The position numbers and the translations under genes were made by a program. Positions 1-10,869 of a stretch of DNA of 64,000 bases are shown here, one piece after another. Below the pieces are notes generated by a model, which worked only from the letters and a program-made list of their open reading frames with translations, did not search any database and had not been told where the DNA came from. This DNA comes from Chalara sp. BL73 (taxonomy: Eukaryota; Ascomycota; Leotiomycetes; Helotiales), in contig CAKJVC010000205.1 of assembly GCA_918026815.1 (NCBI GenBank), positions 113,494 to 177,493 on the forward strand, written 5' to 3'. Numbering within the stretch: the stretch's first letter is position 1; each line of letters starts with the position of its first letter.

Positions 1-3000
1 TTTTGCCGCGCAAGCTAAATACAGCGTTAAAACTTTTAAAATTAAGCTTTTTAAATTTAGCAAAAAACTTTATAAAACTAAAATCGTTTAGTTTAAGCTC
101 GAAAAATAAAAAAAAAAAGTCGAAAAAAAAAAAACTTTAAAAAAAGTTTTTTTTTTAAAGCGTACTAAAAAAAAAAAAAAAAAATGTACTATTTTCGACT
201 TACGTTGCTTTATAAACAAAAATACTTTTACAATTTTTTGTAGTTTAATAAAAAATAAATATTGTTACAGTATTTCGAGCTTTATCGACACTAAAATAAA
301 CGCTTTTTTTTTAATTTACAACTTGCTAGCCGAACAGTTAATTACTAAGTACAAAGCTCGATATTTTTAACTTTTTTTTTTTATTAAAATAAAAAGCTTC
401 GACAGCGAGCGCGCGAAGCTTATTATTAACGTTATATTACTTTTTTTTGCTATTAACAAAAATCGTTTTTTGAAACAGCCGTTTTTTATTGCTAATTTAA
501 GTTTTTACAACGTAATTATTAAACGTAAATAGCTAAAACAATAAAACGCTTAGTTAAATATTAAAAATAAAATCATTAAATAGCCGAACTATTTGCTTTT
601 TACAGAATTTTTCGACAAACTAATTCTCGTTATTTAATTTTCGCTCGTTTTTTAAGCGCTCGACGAAAACGCACAAAAAAACGCGGACAAACGCAACGTA
701 AAACAAGCTATCGCTAAGCGCGAAGCTTTAGCACGCTGTATGTAAAAGCTTTTGATCGTTTTTTTAATTTTAGCAAAGCTTGTTCAGTTTAACAAGCTTT
801 TAAAGCCGGTGCTAAAAAAGCTTTTTACTTTTCAGCATAAAGCTCGCACGCTTTTTAGTAATACTAACAAAGCTTAAACACTTTCAATTTTCCAGCGCGA
901 AGCTCGCGCGCGCCCTAGCGTTAAGTGCAATGCTCGCGAGCTTTTTACTTTTTAGCGCGAAACGCTCGAGCCACTGGTCGTCCTTTCAGCACTAACTAAG
1001 CTTTAGCAGTTATTCCTGTTTTCGGAACAAAACAGCATTAAGCTTGTTATTTTGGTGAAAGCAATTGTCGACAAAAACTTGCTAAACGTAAATATAGCGT
1101 TTATTAGCGCACTCGCGTTTACGCTTTACACGCGTCGAAAAAGCAATTTAGTGTTTGCAACAAACTTGTATAAAATCGATTAAATCCTAAAAAAACGAAA
1201 AATCTAAACTCGCAACTTTTTTAATTTAAAAAACTACATGTCAATAAAAAAGCTGAACTACAGTAAAAACGAAACTTTTGTTTAAACTAAAGTTTCTAAG
1301 TTTTATTAAAATCGTTTTAGTGCGTTTTTAAAAAAAGCTTTCGACAAATTGTTTTTGTTGCGTTTTAAAATAAATTACAAAATCAAACTTACAAAGCTAA
1401 ATTTTTTAAACTACAGCTTTTTTTACAAAATAACTACAAAAAAGTTTTTTACTGTTAAAAAATACTTGCTCGAAAATTTAAACAAAAGCTTTATTGTCGA
1501 AAATTAAACTTTTTTTGCGTTTTTGGTTTTTTTTGTTAAAAAAAAAAATAAAAGCTTTTGCTTTTATATTAATTACTGCAAGCTTAATTCGATTACTCGG
1601 AAAAATTAATACTTGTTTTTTTTAATCGACAAAACGCTAGCACGTTTAGCAAAAGCTAAAATTTACACTAAACTTAATATTCGCTAAACGTTTTACTGTA
1701 TACGTATAAATTTTAACTTAGAAAAGTTTACAACGTTTTGTACGCGCTATAGTTTTTACAAGTGCAAAATGCTTTTTTTTAATTTAACGAACAGTTCGAC
1801 TACGTATTAAAAATATATAAACAGCGTGTTTTTCGACTATTTAAATAATTTTTGCACAGTTTACTTAAATAATTTTTTAATTTTTTTTAACAATAAACGC
1901 AAGTATATAAAACATATTTGCAAAGTTTTTAATCGGCTATAAACTGTCGGCTTATAAATAAATATTCGAAAAACAAAGTTTTATATAATTTGTACTAAAT
2001 ACTTAAGTTTTATAATTACAACAAAAAGCATCGAAATAAACTTTAACAAAATTTCAATTATCGTTTTTTAAACTTAGTTAATTAATATATACAGCGTACA
2101 GTCGTTTTTAAAATTTTGCAATTTTTACCGGCGTTTTATTAAAAATTACAAACGTTTAGCATTTTTTTTAACGCAGTTTACAAAAAAAAATGTTTTTTTT
2201 AAGTTTAACAAAAACTGTTAAAAAGCATTTGTGTTGCTTAAAAAATTTTTAACAGCCGCTTTTGTACTGCAGTATTACAATTACAAACTTAAAAGCTTAG
2301 TAAAAACAAACGCAAACAACAAAATCGTAGCAAAAGTGTTTTTACAACGCAAAAACTTTAAAAATTTATAGCTTTTCGTAAAATACTTTTTGAAAACTAT
2401 AACACTTATAAAGCTTAATTACTAAATACATAACAAAAAAATGCTAATTATTGTACGCTCGCTAATACAGTAGCGAATAAACTTAGCGAGTACTACTTTT
2501 TTTATTTAAATGTTTATTAACTACAAAATACTCGAATATTTTATAACAAGTAAAACGCTAAATGCTTATTAAGCTTATTAAACAAAAGTGCTTTTTAAGT
2601 TTTATTTCAATATTATATACCGTTTAAAAAAAGCTAACGAAAAAACAAATGCTTTAATAAAAAAAAAGCAAAACGTAGCTTTTTAAAACGCTTTAAAAAA
2701 AAAAACTCGCAACTAAATTCTGTTAAGCTTCGACCGAGTAAATGTTCGTATTTTGGCTTAGTTGCTTATAACTGCACTCGACTTTTCACTAAACTAAACC
2801 GAGCGTTTAAAAAAAGACTTTTTTGTTTCCGAAAACTTTGATTTAGTAAGCTAGCTGTTTGTAGCAAACAAAAAAAGCACCGAGCTAAAATTTATACATA
2901 TACAAACTTGTGCTAAAGCCTAAAACTAAAAACTGAAAAACGAATTGTTTTTATAGCAAAAAAAACTTGTAGTACCGATAAAAAAAACGTTTTGCGCGCA

Positions 3001-4330
3001 GCTTTTAAATGAAATTTATGTTTAAGTATCGACAGCGCACTTAAGAATTTTTAAAACTAAACTTTTTGTTGTTTAGAACTATTAGTAAAAAAGTTTTTTA
3101 AACGACGTGTTTAACTACGTTTACTTTTGTAAAACTTGCCGAAAAGCAACAGTACTATGTAACTGCACGTTTAACTATTTGCACTTGTTTTCGATTTTCG
3201 ACCGGCTATAATAGCACGTATCTATAAATTATAAATCGTTTTTTGCAGCAAAAAACAAACATAACAACTTTTTTGTAATAATCGATAAATTTTGCAAATA
3301 AACAATATTAATTCTTTGTTTAAAATCGGCAAATACTCGAAATATAGCTTGTATATACATCAAACGTATTTATTGTTGTTACAAAGCTTTTTAAACAATA
3401 ATGTCAAATAAAAGCTTTTAGTTTATTTCGTTATTTTAAAACGAGTTTACGCGCATTTTAAAAATAAAGCTAAAGCTTTTTACAGTATATTATTTTTAAA
3501 CGAACGGCTAAACAGAAATTGTTAACTAGTATATTAATTTACAGTTTAAGCTTTTTATTAATTACTATTAAAACGACTGGCCGAAGCTAATTTTTATAGT
3601 AAACTACGCGCAACTTACGTTACCGCACGAAAGCCTAAAAATAATGTTTCCGTTCGAAGTTTAATACAGCTACAAGCCGAACACGTTTTAAAACTGGGAA
3701 CTTGCGGAAAAAACACTTAAAAACGCGCGAGAAAAGCTTAACCGAAAAAAAGCTCAAACATACGCACAAAAAATGCACAAAACATAAAAAAAAGCTAAAA
3801 AATGCTTGCAACAAACACAGAAAGTACACGCTAAAAGCGCTAACAAGCGCTGTCGATCAGTAGATTTCGGCGTAAATAATTATATTTACGTGTTAGCAAA
3901 AAACTAGCGCAAAAAACGGCTTAATGCTAAGCTCGACTTTTAAATAAAAAGTCTTTGGCTTATTATTGCTTAAAAAAGCTATTTTTTCCGATTAAAGTTT
4001 TCGAGCTTTATAAAAATACACTTCGTGTTTTTAGCCGATCGCTTGCGTAAAGCAAAAAATGCTTTTTTGCTAAAACAAGTTGCGGAAAAAGCTAAGCTAA
4101 TTGTAATTTAAAACAAGCTAAAGTAAAAACTGGAAAAAGTACTAATTTGCAAACTAAAGCGTAAAAAGCTTAAATACAAAGCTTGCTAAATAAGCTGAGA
4201 AAAAAACCCCGAATAGTACTTAGCTTTTAATTTGAAATACGCTTTTTATTTGCTGAAAGCGTTTTATTTACAAAACCCAAGCGCGAAAAAGCTGCTTTTG
4301 AAACTAGAAAATTGAATTAAAGCATAAAAA
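1..4330 (+). pseudogene. Degenerate Gypsy pol (RT-RNase H-integrase-chromodomain), Gy-A copy 1
   Basis: The order of domains is readable despite stops and frameshifts. The RT active site lies near 1859-1890, reading VYLNN where the family has YxDD. The integrase zinc region is near 3110-3180, with a C-x2-C pair (FCKTC) in a stretch reading CKTCRKATVL. The integrase core at about 3200-3650 contains a remnant of the family motif HPQTDGQTE and the segment NDWPE, followed by a Lys-rich tail. At about 4160-4320 the frame reads KYKAC-IS, then PE-YLA, LKYA and LLKAFYLQNP, resembling the chromodomain tail of chromovirus-type integrases. Stops are mostly TAA where CAA or TGG is expected. It cannot encode a working polyprotein. 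Confidence 0.85.
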
Positions 4331-4417
4331 AAAAGTATTAACAATTACGACTATTTAAATAGCAACTTGCCGTGCTTTTAAAGCTCGAAAACAAGCTTTT
4401 TCCGGAGAAAAAAGTAA

Positions 4418-4591
4418 TGTCACGTCGCGTGCTTCCAAGCACACGTGATCCATATTAAGCGAGCTCCCCGAGCTCTTCGTGTATATATAGCCTGCTTTCT
4501 CCGAGCCCCCTTTTCCTTCTTTAGCTATAGATTCTCGTATAGTATCACAGCTGCCCTTTGTATCTGTAGATCCACAGCTTGTGCCGTGACA
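4418..4591 (+). repeat. LTR of Gy-A copy 1 (3' LTR), 174 bp
   Basis: It starts TGTCAC and ends GTGACA and is an almost exact reverse complement of 9629-9802. It contains a TATA-like TATATATA at about 4483 and a CACGTG at 4442-4447. Unlike the element body it is GC-balanced and largely free of RIP changes, which fits its short length. Confidence 0.9.
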
Positions 4592-7500
4592 GTATTAAAC
4601 TTCGAACAAAAACATTATTTTTAGGCTTTCGTGCGATAGCGTAAACTGCGTGTAGTTTACTATAAAAATCAGTTTCGGCCAGTTGTTTTAATAGTAATTA
4701 ATAAAAGGCTTAAGCCGTAAATTAATATACTAGTTAACAATTTCTGTTTAACTGTTTGTTTAAAAGTAATATACTATAAAAAGCTTTAATTTCATTTTTA
4801 AAATACGCGTAAACTCGTTTTAAAACAACGAAATAAACTAAAAGCTTTTGTTTAATACTATTGTTTAAAAAGCTTTGTAACAGCAATAAATACGCTCGAT
4901 ATATATACGAGTTATATTTCGAGCATTTGCCGATTTTAAACAAAAAATCGATACTGCTTGTTTGCAAAATTTATCGACTACTACAAAAAAATTGTTATAA
5001 CTGTTTTTTGCTGCAAAAAACGATTTATAATTTATAAACACGTACTGCTATAGCCGGTCGAAAATAAAAAGCGAGTGCAAATAGCTAAATGTACAGTTAC
5101 GTAGTACTGTTACTTTTCGGCATGTTTTATAAAAATAAACGTAGTTAAATACATTGCTTAAAAAACTTTTTTACTAGTAGTTTTAAACAATAAAAAGCTT
5201 TGTTTTAAAAATTTTTAAGTACGCTGTTAATACTTAAGTATAAACTTTATTTAAAAGCTAAGCGCAAAACATTTTTTTTGTCGGTACTACAAGCTTTTTT
5301 TGCTATAAAAGCAGCTCGTTTTTTAGTTTTTAATTTTAAGTTTTAGCACAAGCTTAAACATATATAAACTTCAGCTCGGTACTTTTTTTGTTTGCTCCGA
5401 GCAGCTAGTTTATTAAGTTAAAGTTTCCGGAAACAAAACAGTCTTTTTCCGAACGTTCGGCTTAGTTTGAAAAAAAGTTTTTTTCGAGTGCAGTTATAAA
5501 TAGTTCAGCTAAAATTCGAAAATTTACTCGGTCGAAACTTAGCAAAACTTAATCGCGAGTTTCTTTTTTTAAAGCGTTTTAAAAAACTACGTTTTGCTTT
5601 TTTTTTGTTAAAGCATTCGCTTTTTTGTTAGCTTTCTTTAAGCGATATATAATATTAAAATAAAACTTAAAAAGTATTTTCGTTTAACGAGCTTAGCAAG
5701 TATTTAACGTTTTGCTTATTATAAAATACTCGAATGCTTTGTAATTAATAAATACTTAAATAAAAAAAATAGTGCTCGTTAAGTTCGTTCGCTACTGTAT
5801 TAGCGAACGTACAATAGCTAGCATTTTTTTGTTGTACACTTAATAATTAAACTTCGCAAGTGCTATAGTTTTCGAAAAGTACTTTATAAAAAACTATAAG
5901 TTTTTAAAGTTTTTGCGTTGTAAAAACACTTTTGCTACAATTTCGTTGTTTGCGTTTGTTTTTATTAAGTTTTCAAACTTGTAGTTGTAATACTGTAACA
6001 CAAAAACAGCTGTTAAAAACTTTTTAAACAACGCAAAAACTTTTTAGCAGTTTTTGTTAAACTTAAAAAAAAATTTTTTTTTTGTAAACTGTGTTAAAAA
6101 AAATACTAAACGTTTGTAATTTTTAATAAAACGCCGATAAAAATTGCAAAATTTTAAAAACGACTGTACGTTGCGTATATTAGTTAGCTAAATTTAAAAA
6201 ACGATAGTTGAAATTTTGTTAAAGTTTATTTCGATGCTTTTTGTTGTAACTATAAAACTTAAATATTTAGTACAAGTTACGTAAAACTTTGTTTTTCGAA
6301 TATTTATTTGTAAACCGGCAGTTTGTAGCCGATTAAAAACTTTGCGAATATATTTTACGTGTTTGCGTTTACTGTTAAAAAAAATTAAAATATTGTTTAA
6401 ATAAACTGTGCAAAAGTTATTTAAATAATTAAAAAACATACTGTTTATATACTTTTAATATATAGCCGAATTGTTTGTCAAGTTAAAAAAAAGCATTTTG
6501 CACTTATAAAAACTATAGCGCGTGCAGAATATTATAAGCTTTTTTAAGTTAAAATTTATACGTATATAATAAAACGTTTAGCGAATATTAAACTTAATAT
6601 AAATTTTAGCTTTTGCTAAACGTGCTAATGTTTCGTTAATTAAAAAAAGCGAATATTGATTTTTCCGAGTAATCGAATTAAACTTGCAGTAATTAATACA
6701 AAAGCAAAAGTTTTTATTTTTTTTTTTAACAAAAAAAACTAAAAACGCAAAAAAAGCTTAGTTTTCGGCAATAAAGCTTTTATTTAAGTTTTTAAGCAAG
6801 TACTTTTTAACAGCGAAAAGCTTTTTTGTAATTATTTTGTAAAAAAAACTGTAGTTTAAAAAATTTGGCTTTGTAAGCTCGATTTTGTAATTTATTTTAA
6901 AACGCAATAAAAACAACTTGTCGAAAACTTTTTTTAAAAACGCACTAAAACGATTTTAATAAAACTTAAAAACTTTAGCTTAAACAAAAACTTCGTTTTT
7001 ACTGTAATTTAGCTTTTTTATTAACAAGTAAACTTTATTTAATAAATTAAAAAACTTGCGAGCTATAATTTTTCGCTTTTTTAAAATCTAATCGATTTTA
7101 TACAAGCTTGTTGCAAACACTAAATTGCTTTTTCGACGTGTGTAAAACGTAAACGCAAATGCGCTAATAAGCGCTATATTTACGCTTAGCAAACTTTTGT
7201 CGACAGCTGCTTTCGCCGAAGTAACAAGCTTAATGCTGTTTTGTTTCGAAAACAAAAATAGCTGCTAAAGCTTAATTAGTGCTAAAAAAACAACTAGTGG
7301 CTCGAGCGCTTCGCGCTAAAGGGTAGGAAGTGCGCGAGCATTGTACTCAACGCTAAAGCGCGCGCGAGCTTCGTGCTAAGAAGTGGAAAGCTTTTTTAGC
7401 ACTAGTTTTAAAAGTTTGTCGAGCTGAATTAGTTTTGTTAAAATCGAAAAAACGATCAAAAGCTTTTGCACACAGCGTTATAAAGTTTCGCGCTTAGCGA

Positions 7501-8212
7501 TAGCTTGCTTTACGTTGCGCTTGTTTGCATTTTTTTGTGCGTTTTTGTCGAGCGCTTAAAAAACGAGCGAAAATTAAATAACGAAAATCAGTTTGTCGAA
7601 AAATTCTGTAAAAAACAAATAGTCCGGCTATTTAATAATTTTATTTTTAACATTTAATTAAACGTTTTGTTGTTTTAACTATTTATGTTTAATAATCACG
7701 TTGTAAAAATTTAGATTAACAATAAAAAACGGCTGTTTCAAAAAACGTTTTTTGTCGACAATAAAAAAAAGTAATATAACGTCAGTAATAAACTTCGCGC
7801 GCTTGCTGTCGAAGTTTTTTACTTTAATAAAAAAAAAAAGTTAAAAACGTCGAGTTTCGCATTTAGCAATTAGCTGCTCGGCCAACGAGCTATAAATTAA
7901 AAAAAAAGTATTTATTTTAGTATCGATAAAACTCGAAATACTGTAACAATATTTATTTTTTATTAAACTACAAAAAATTGTAAAAACATTTTCGCTTATA
8001 AAACGACGTAAGTCGAAAATAGCACGATTTTTTTTTATTTTTTTTAGTACGTTTTAAAAAAAAAACTTTTTTTAAAACTTTTTTTTTTTCGACTTTTTTA
8101 TTTTATTTTTTAAACTTAAACTAAATAATTCTAGTTTTACAAAGTTTTTTGCTAAACTTAAAAAGTTTAGCTTTAAAAGCTTTAGTGCTATATTTAGTTT
8201 GCGCGGCAAAAA
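4592..8212 (-). pseudogene. Degenerate Gypsy pol, Gy-A copy 2
   Basis: An 81-codon open stretch at 6194-6439 is a clear RT palm segment. It reads VYLNNILIF (family YLDDILIFS), then KHVKYIRKVFNRL, GLQINIRKTKF and KYLSFIVTT. The two catalytic Asp are both Asn (GAY to AAY), a RIP-type G-to-A change on the coding strand. Integrase remnants follow towards 4592. Open frames at 4734-4967 and 6194-6439 are only chance survivors of a broken polyprotein; the first is out of frame with the integrase reading. Confidence 0.85.
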
Positions 8213-9540
8213 ACAGTTTGTAACGTAATAGTTTAGTTTTCCGTAATTGTAGCATATATTTGCAACTGTTACTTTTAAAGTTAACAAGCGTTTTTTGTTT
8301 AAAAAAGCCGAGTTTTAACAAACTAGAAATAAAGTAGCAACAATTAAACTTTTGTTCGGTTTTTAGTTTTTTCGAAATATACTAGCAACAGCTTAAAAAA
8401 AAAATTGCCGAAATAAAAATTGCTAAAAAAATTGCCGAGCTTAATAAGTACAAAACCGCTGTTTAGCTATAATCGAGTTTTAGTACACATTATAAACTAA
8501 ACTGCAAAAACTAACAAAAATAAGTTTTGTTAATCGACGAATAAAAGCTAGTTGTAATTAAAAGCTCGGCTTTAATTTTTAAAACATGTTTTTTTGCCGC
8601 TTCGAAACTGAAATATTAGCTTTATTTGCACAAAAAAAAAACTTGTATTTAAACTTAACAAAACTTTTTAAATTTGTTATATAAAACTTGTAGTATTTTT
8701 TTTGTTGTTCGATTTGTTTGTTAGCGTCGATTATGTTTATAATAAGCGTTTCGAGCATTTTATTTACAGTTGTATAAAGTATAAGTAACAAATAGTTTAT
8801 TTTGTTTACTAAAAAGCTTTAACCTAAGTTTGTTGTTTTTCGAAATAAATAATTTATTTTATTTTGCTTAGTTTCGTATATTTTTAAGTAACGCCGAAAA
8901 AAGCCGAATAGCTGGATTTTTTAATTTTTGTAAATAAAATTTATTTCGTTGTTGAACTTTTCAATATTTTTAACACAAGCAAAAATAAAAAAATAAGCGA
9001 AATATAGTATTTCCGCCGTTATTTTTTGCTTTATTGTACAAAAAGAAATGTTCGAGCTTAAAAACTAAATAAAAAGTAATTTCGAATTAAATTTGCTTTT
9101 TGTTGCTAGCTGCTTTTTTAGCTCGACGAGCTGTGCAGTTTGTAGTTGCATTTGCTTTTTGCTAGTAACTAGTTTTTTTTGTATTTGTTGTAAAGTAGCC
9201 TGTATTGTTATTATAGCAAAGTTTTCAGAAAATAATAGTTTTGCTTTGTCGTTTTAAAAAAAGCCGAAATTTTAAACGTGTAGTGTTTTTGAAGTAGTTG
9301 CGGCTGTTTTGCTTTTAGCACCGCGTTTTATGCCGGTAAAATCAACTATTGTTGTGCTTGTAACAAAATAACAAAATAAATAAAGTAACAAAATAAGTAA
9401 ATCAAAAAATAAATATAGTATCGAAAACTTTTTAATTGCGCAAAGCGTAAACTGACGAGCCGCGACTTTTTCGAAAAAAAAAAAAATAAGCGAGCGTTGC
9501 TGTAAGTCGTTAAAAGCTTTTCGAGCTTTCGATACAATAT
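8213..9540 (-). pseudogene. Degenerate Gypsy gag with CCHC zinc knuckle, Gy-A copy 2
   Basis: At 8213-8254 (minus) the translation is CYNYGKLNYYVTNC, a CCHC retroviral-type zinc knuckle (C-x2-C-x4-H-x4-C). The second Cys and the His have both become Tyr, as RIP would do (TGY to TAY, CAY to TAY). Upstream (8579-8791 and 9346-9537) short open stretches rich in Lys, Gln and Glu-derived residues fit a gag nucleocapsid precursor. The gag start cannot be fixed because the frame is broken. Confidence 0.75.
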
Positions 9541-9628
9541 TTTAACTTTCGTAAAAAATAAGTATTCGAGCTTTTTCAGGAAAATATTAACTTTTTCTAG
9601 GCTGTTGATTAAAGAAAGCTATAAATAA

Positions 9629-9802
9629 TGTCACGGCACGCGCTGTGAATTTACAGATACAAAAAGCAACAGTGGTGCAATACAAGAATCTATAGCTAAA
9701 GAAGGAAAAGGGAGCTCGAGGAGAGCAGGCTATATATACACGAGGAGCTCGGGGAGCTCGCCTAATATGGATCACGTGTGCTTGGGAGCACGCGACGTGA
9801 CA
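9629..9802 (-). repeat. LTR of Gy-A copy 2 (5' LTR), 174 bp
   Basis: It has TGTCAC/GTGACA ends and matches 4418-4591 in inverted orientation with few differences. A CACGTG lies at 9773-9778. It sits immediately upstream of gag on the minus strand, so it is the 5' LTR. It keeps balanced GC. Confidence 0.9.
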
Positions 9803-9951
9803 AATTTTTCGTTATTATTTTCGACAATTTAGTTTTTGTTACGTTTTTGTAAAAGTATTTTTTATAGCTAAATTCGGCTTGTGTAACAAATAAAGGGCAA
9901 CAGGAGGGATTGCAATATAACAGAAAGAACACGCGACAGCAATGTAATAGA

Positions 9952-10251
9952 TGTAACAATCGAAGGCATATAGACTCCTGATCACGTGGCAAGGTACGGA
10001 CCCAAGATGGGGGAGAGCCTATACGGACCCCTTTCGGACATGGCACTTATATCCTTTACGGACCTAAGTACAACACGAACTCCGGAAAAATATAAAAAGA
10101 GCTACAAAAAGCGTTTCTTATGTCTACAAGATTATTTTCTCTTTATGTTTTTTATATCCTTCGTACTAGACCTTTTAGAATACTACTATTAGCCTAAAAT
10201 ACGTACTCCTATATACCTCTACTCAGCCTGCGGTGTTCTAGCGTCGTTACA
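9952..10251. repeat. Solo LTR, type T (300 bp), TSD ataga
   Basis: TGTAAC...GTTACA ends, flanked by identical 5-bp duplications ataga at 9947-9951 and 10252-10256. The homologous stretch near 23.23 kb lacks this block and has a single copy of the target. There is no coding content; GC is much higher than the surroundings. Orientation cannot be set because no full-length relative is seen here. Confidence 0.85.
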
Positions 10252-10362
10252 ATAGAAACAGTAATGTATTGATATTAAAAGTATGCTTGTCAGTTTAACA
10301 GAGAAACTCAAGCTTGCTTTTTTACTAAAAACTTTAGCTGTTTTTTATATTTTTTTAACTAT

Positions 10363-10521
10363 TGTCACGATCATGGATCATGTGACCTATATGGGCTTGG
10401 CGACCCCTCATTTCGTTCATGGTCGCGCACAACGATTGCCTTTCCTCCTTAGTTTAGTATTCTCGTAATAGAACCACCTTACTAGCCGCCTTGCCAGGCC
10501 AAAAGATTTGGATACGTGACA
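10363..10521 (-). repeat. Solo LTR, type S (159 bp), TSD actat
   Basis: TGTCAC...GTGACA ends, flanked by actat at 10358-10362 and 10522-10526. The paralogous LTR near 23.34 kb shows the empty site. In reverse complement it shares the family core TACTAAACTAA-GGAGGAAAGG. It is nearly identical to 25894-26051 and shows few RIP changes. Confidence 0.9.
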
Positions 10522-10869
10522 ACTATATTGTAACTGTTAGCCTGTAGCTGCTGTAATTGTATGTTTATTGTAGTTGTATATTTGTAGTTGTTGTAACTGT
10601 TAGCTTGTAGTTGCTGTAATAGTATATTTACTGTAATTGTATATTTATAGTTGCTGTAGCAGTATGCTTTAAAGCTGCTGTAGCGGTATGCTTTATGGCT
10701 GCTGTAGTTGTATATTTGTGGCTGCTATAGCTGCATGCTTGTAGTTGCTATAGTTATTATGATATCCGTTTTTAACCGGCTTTGGCTGTTACACTGGCTG
10801 TTACAACTATTCTCCTTTTATGGCTACTAGTTTTCGAGTAGCTAAACTAATAGTAACTAACCGACTAAT

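Larger units (their letters stand above)
1..4591 (+). mobile_element. Ty3/Gypsy retrotransposon Gy-A copy 1, 5'-truncated by window edge
   Basis: This is the 3' part of an LTR retrotransposon read on the plus strand: reverse transcriptase, RNase H, integrase, chromodomain-like tail, then a 174-bp LTR. The same sequence occurs inverted at 4592-8214, where copy 2 lies. Copy 1 ends exactly at the LTR end (4591), and copy 2 resumes at a base matching copy 1 position about 3666. Copy 1 therefore inserted into copy 2 in opposite orientation; the rest of copy 2 should lie left of the window. Heavy AT bias and TAA stops at former Gln codons indicate RIP. Confidence 0.88.
4592..9802 (-). mobile_element. 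Ty3/Gypsy retrotransposon Gy-A copy 2, interrupted by copy 1
   Basis: Reading on the minus strand: 5' LTR (9802-9629), gag with a zinc knuckle, then pol down to 4592, where copy 1 interrupts it. The missing 3' end (integrase tail and 3' LTR) should lie left of the window. About 3.6 kb of it is an inverted copy of 1-3666. The two copies carry different C-to-T and G-to-A hits. Confidence 0.88.
9882..10804 (-). repeat. 3' LTR of Gy-B, split by two solo LTRs
   Basis: Segments 9882-9951, 10252-10362 and 10522 onward match 23175-23473 in order, and the two inserted blocks are absent from the second copy. The distal part (10522-10780) is built of imperfect tandem units around TTGTAGTTGCTGTAATTGTA, also present in the second copy but fewer. 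The left end starts TGTAAC at 9882. The right end is taken as GTTACA at 10804, though 10793 is also possible. Without insertions it is about 450 bp. Confidence 0.65.

Noticed and set aside
4734..4967. 77-codon minus-strand open frame
   Set aside because: Out of frame with the integrase reading of the same DNA; a surviving window in a degenerate gene.
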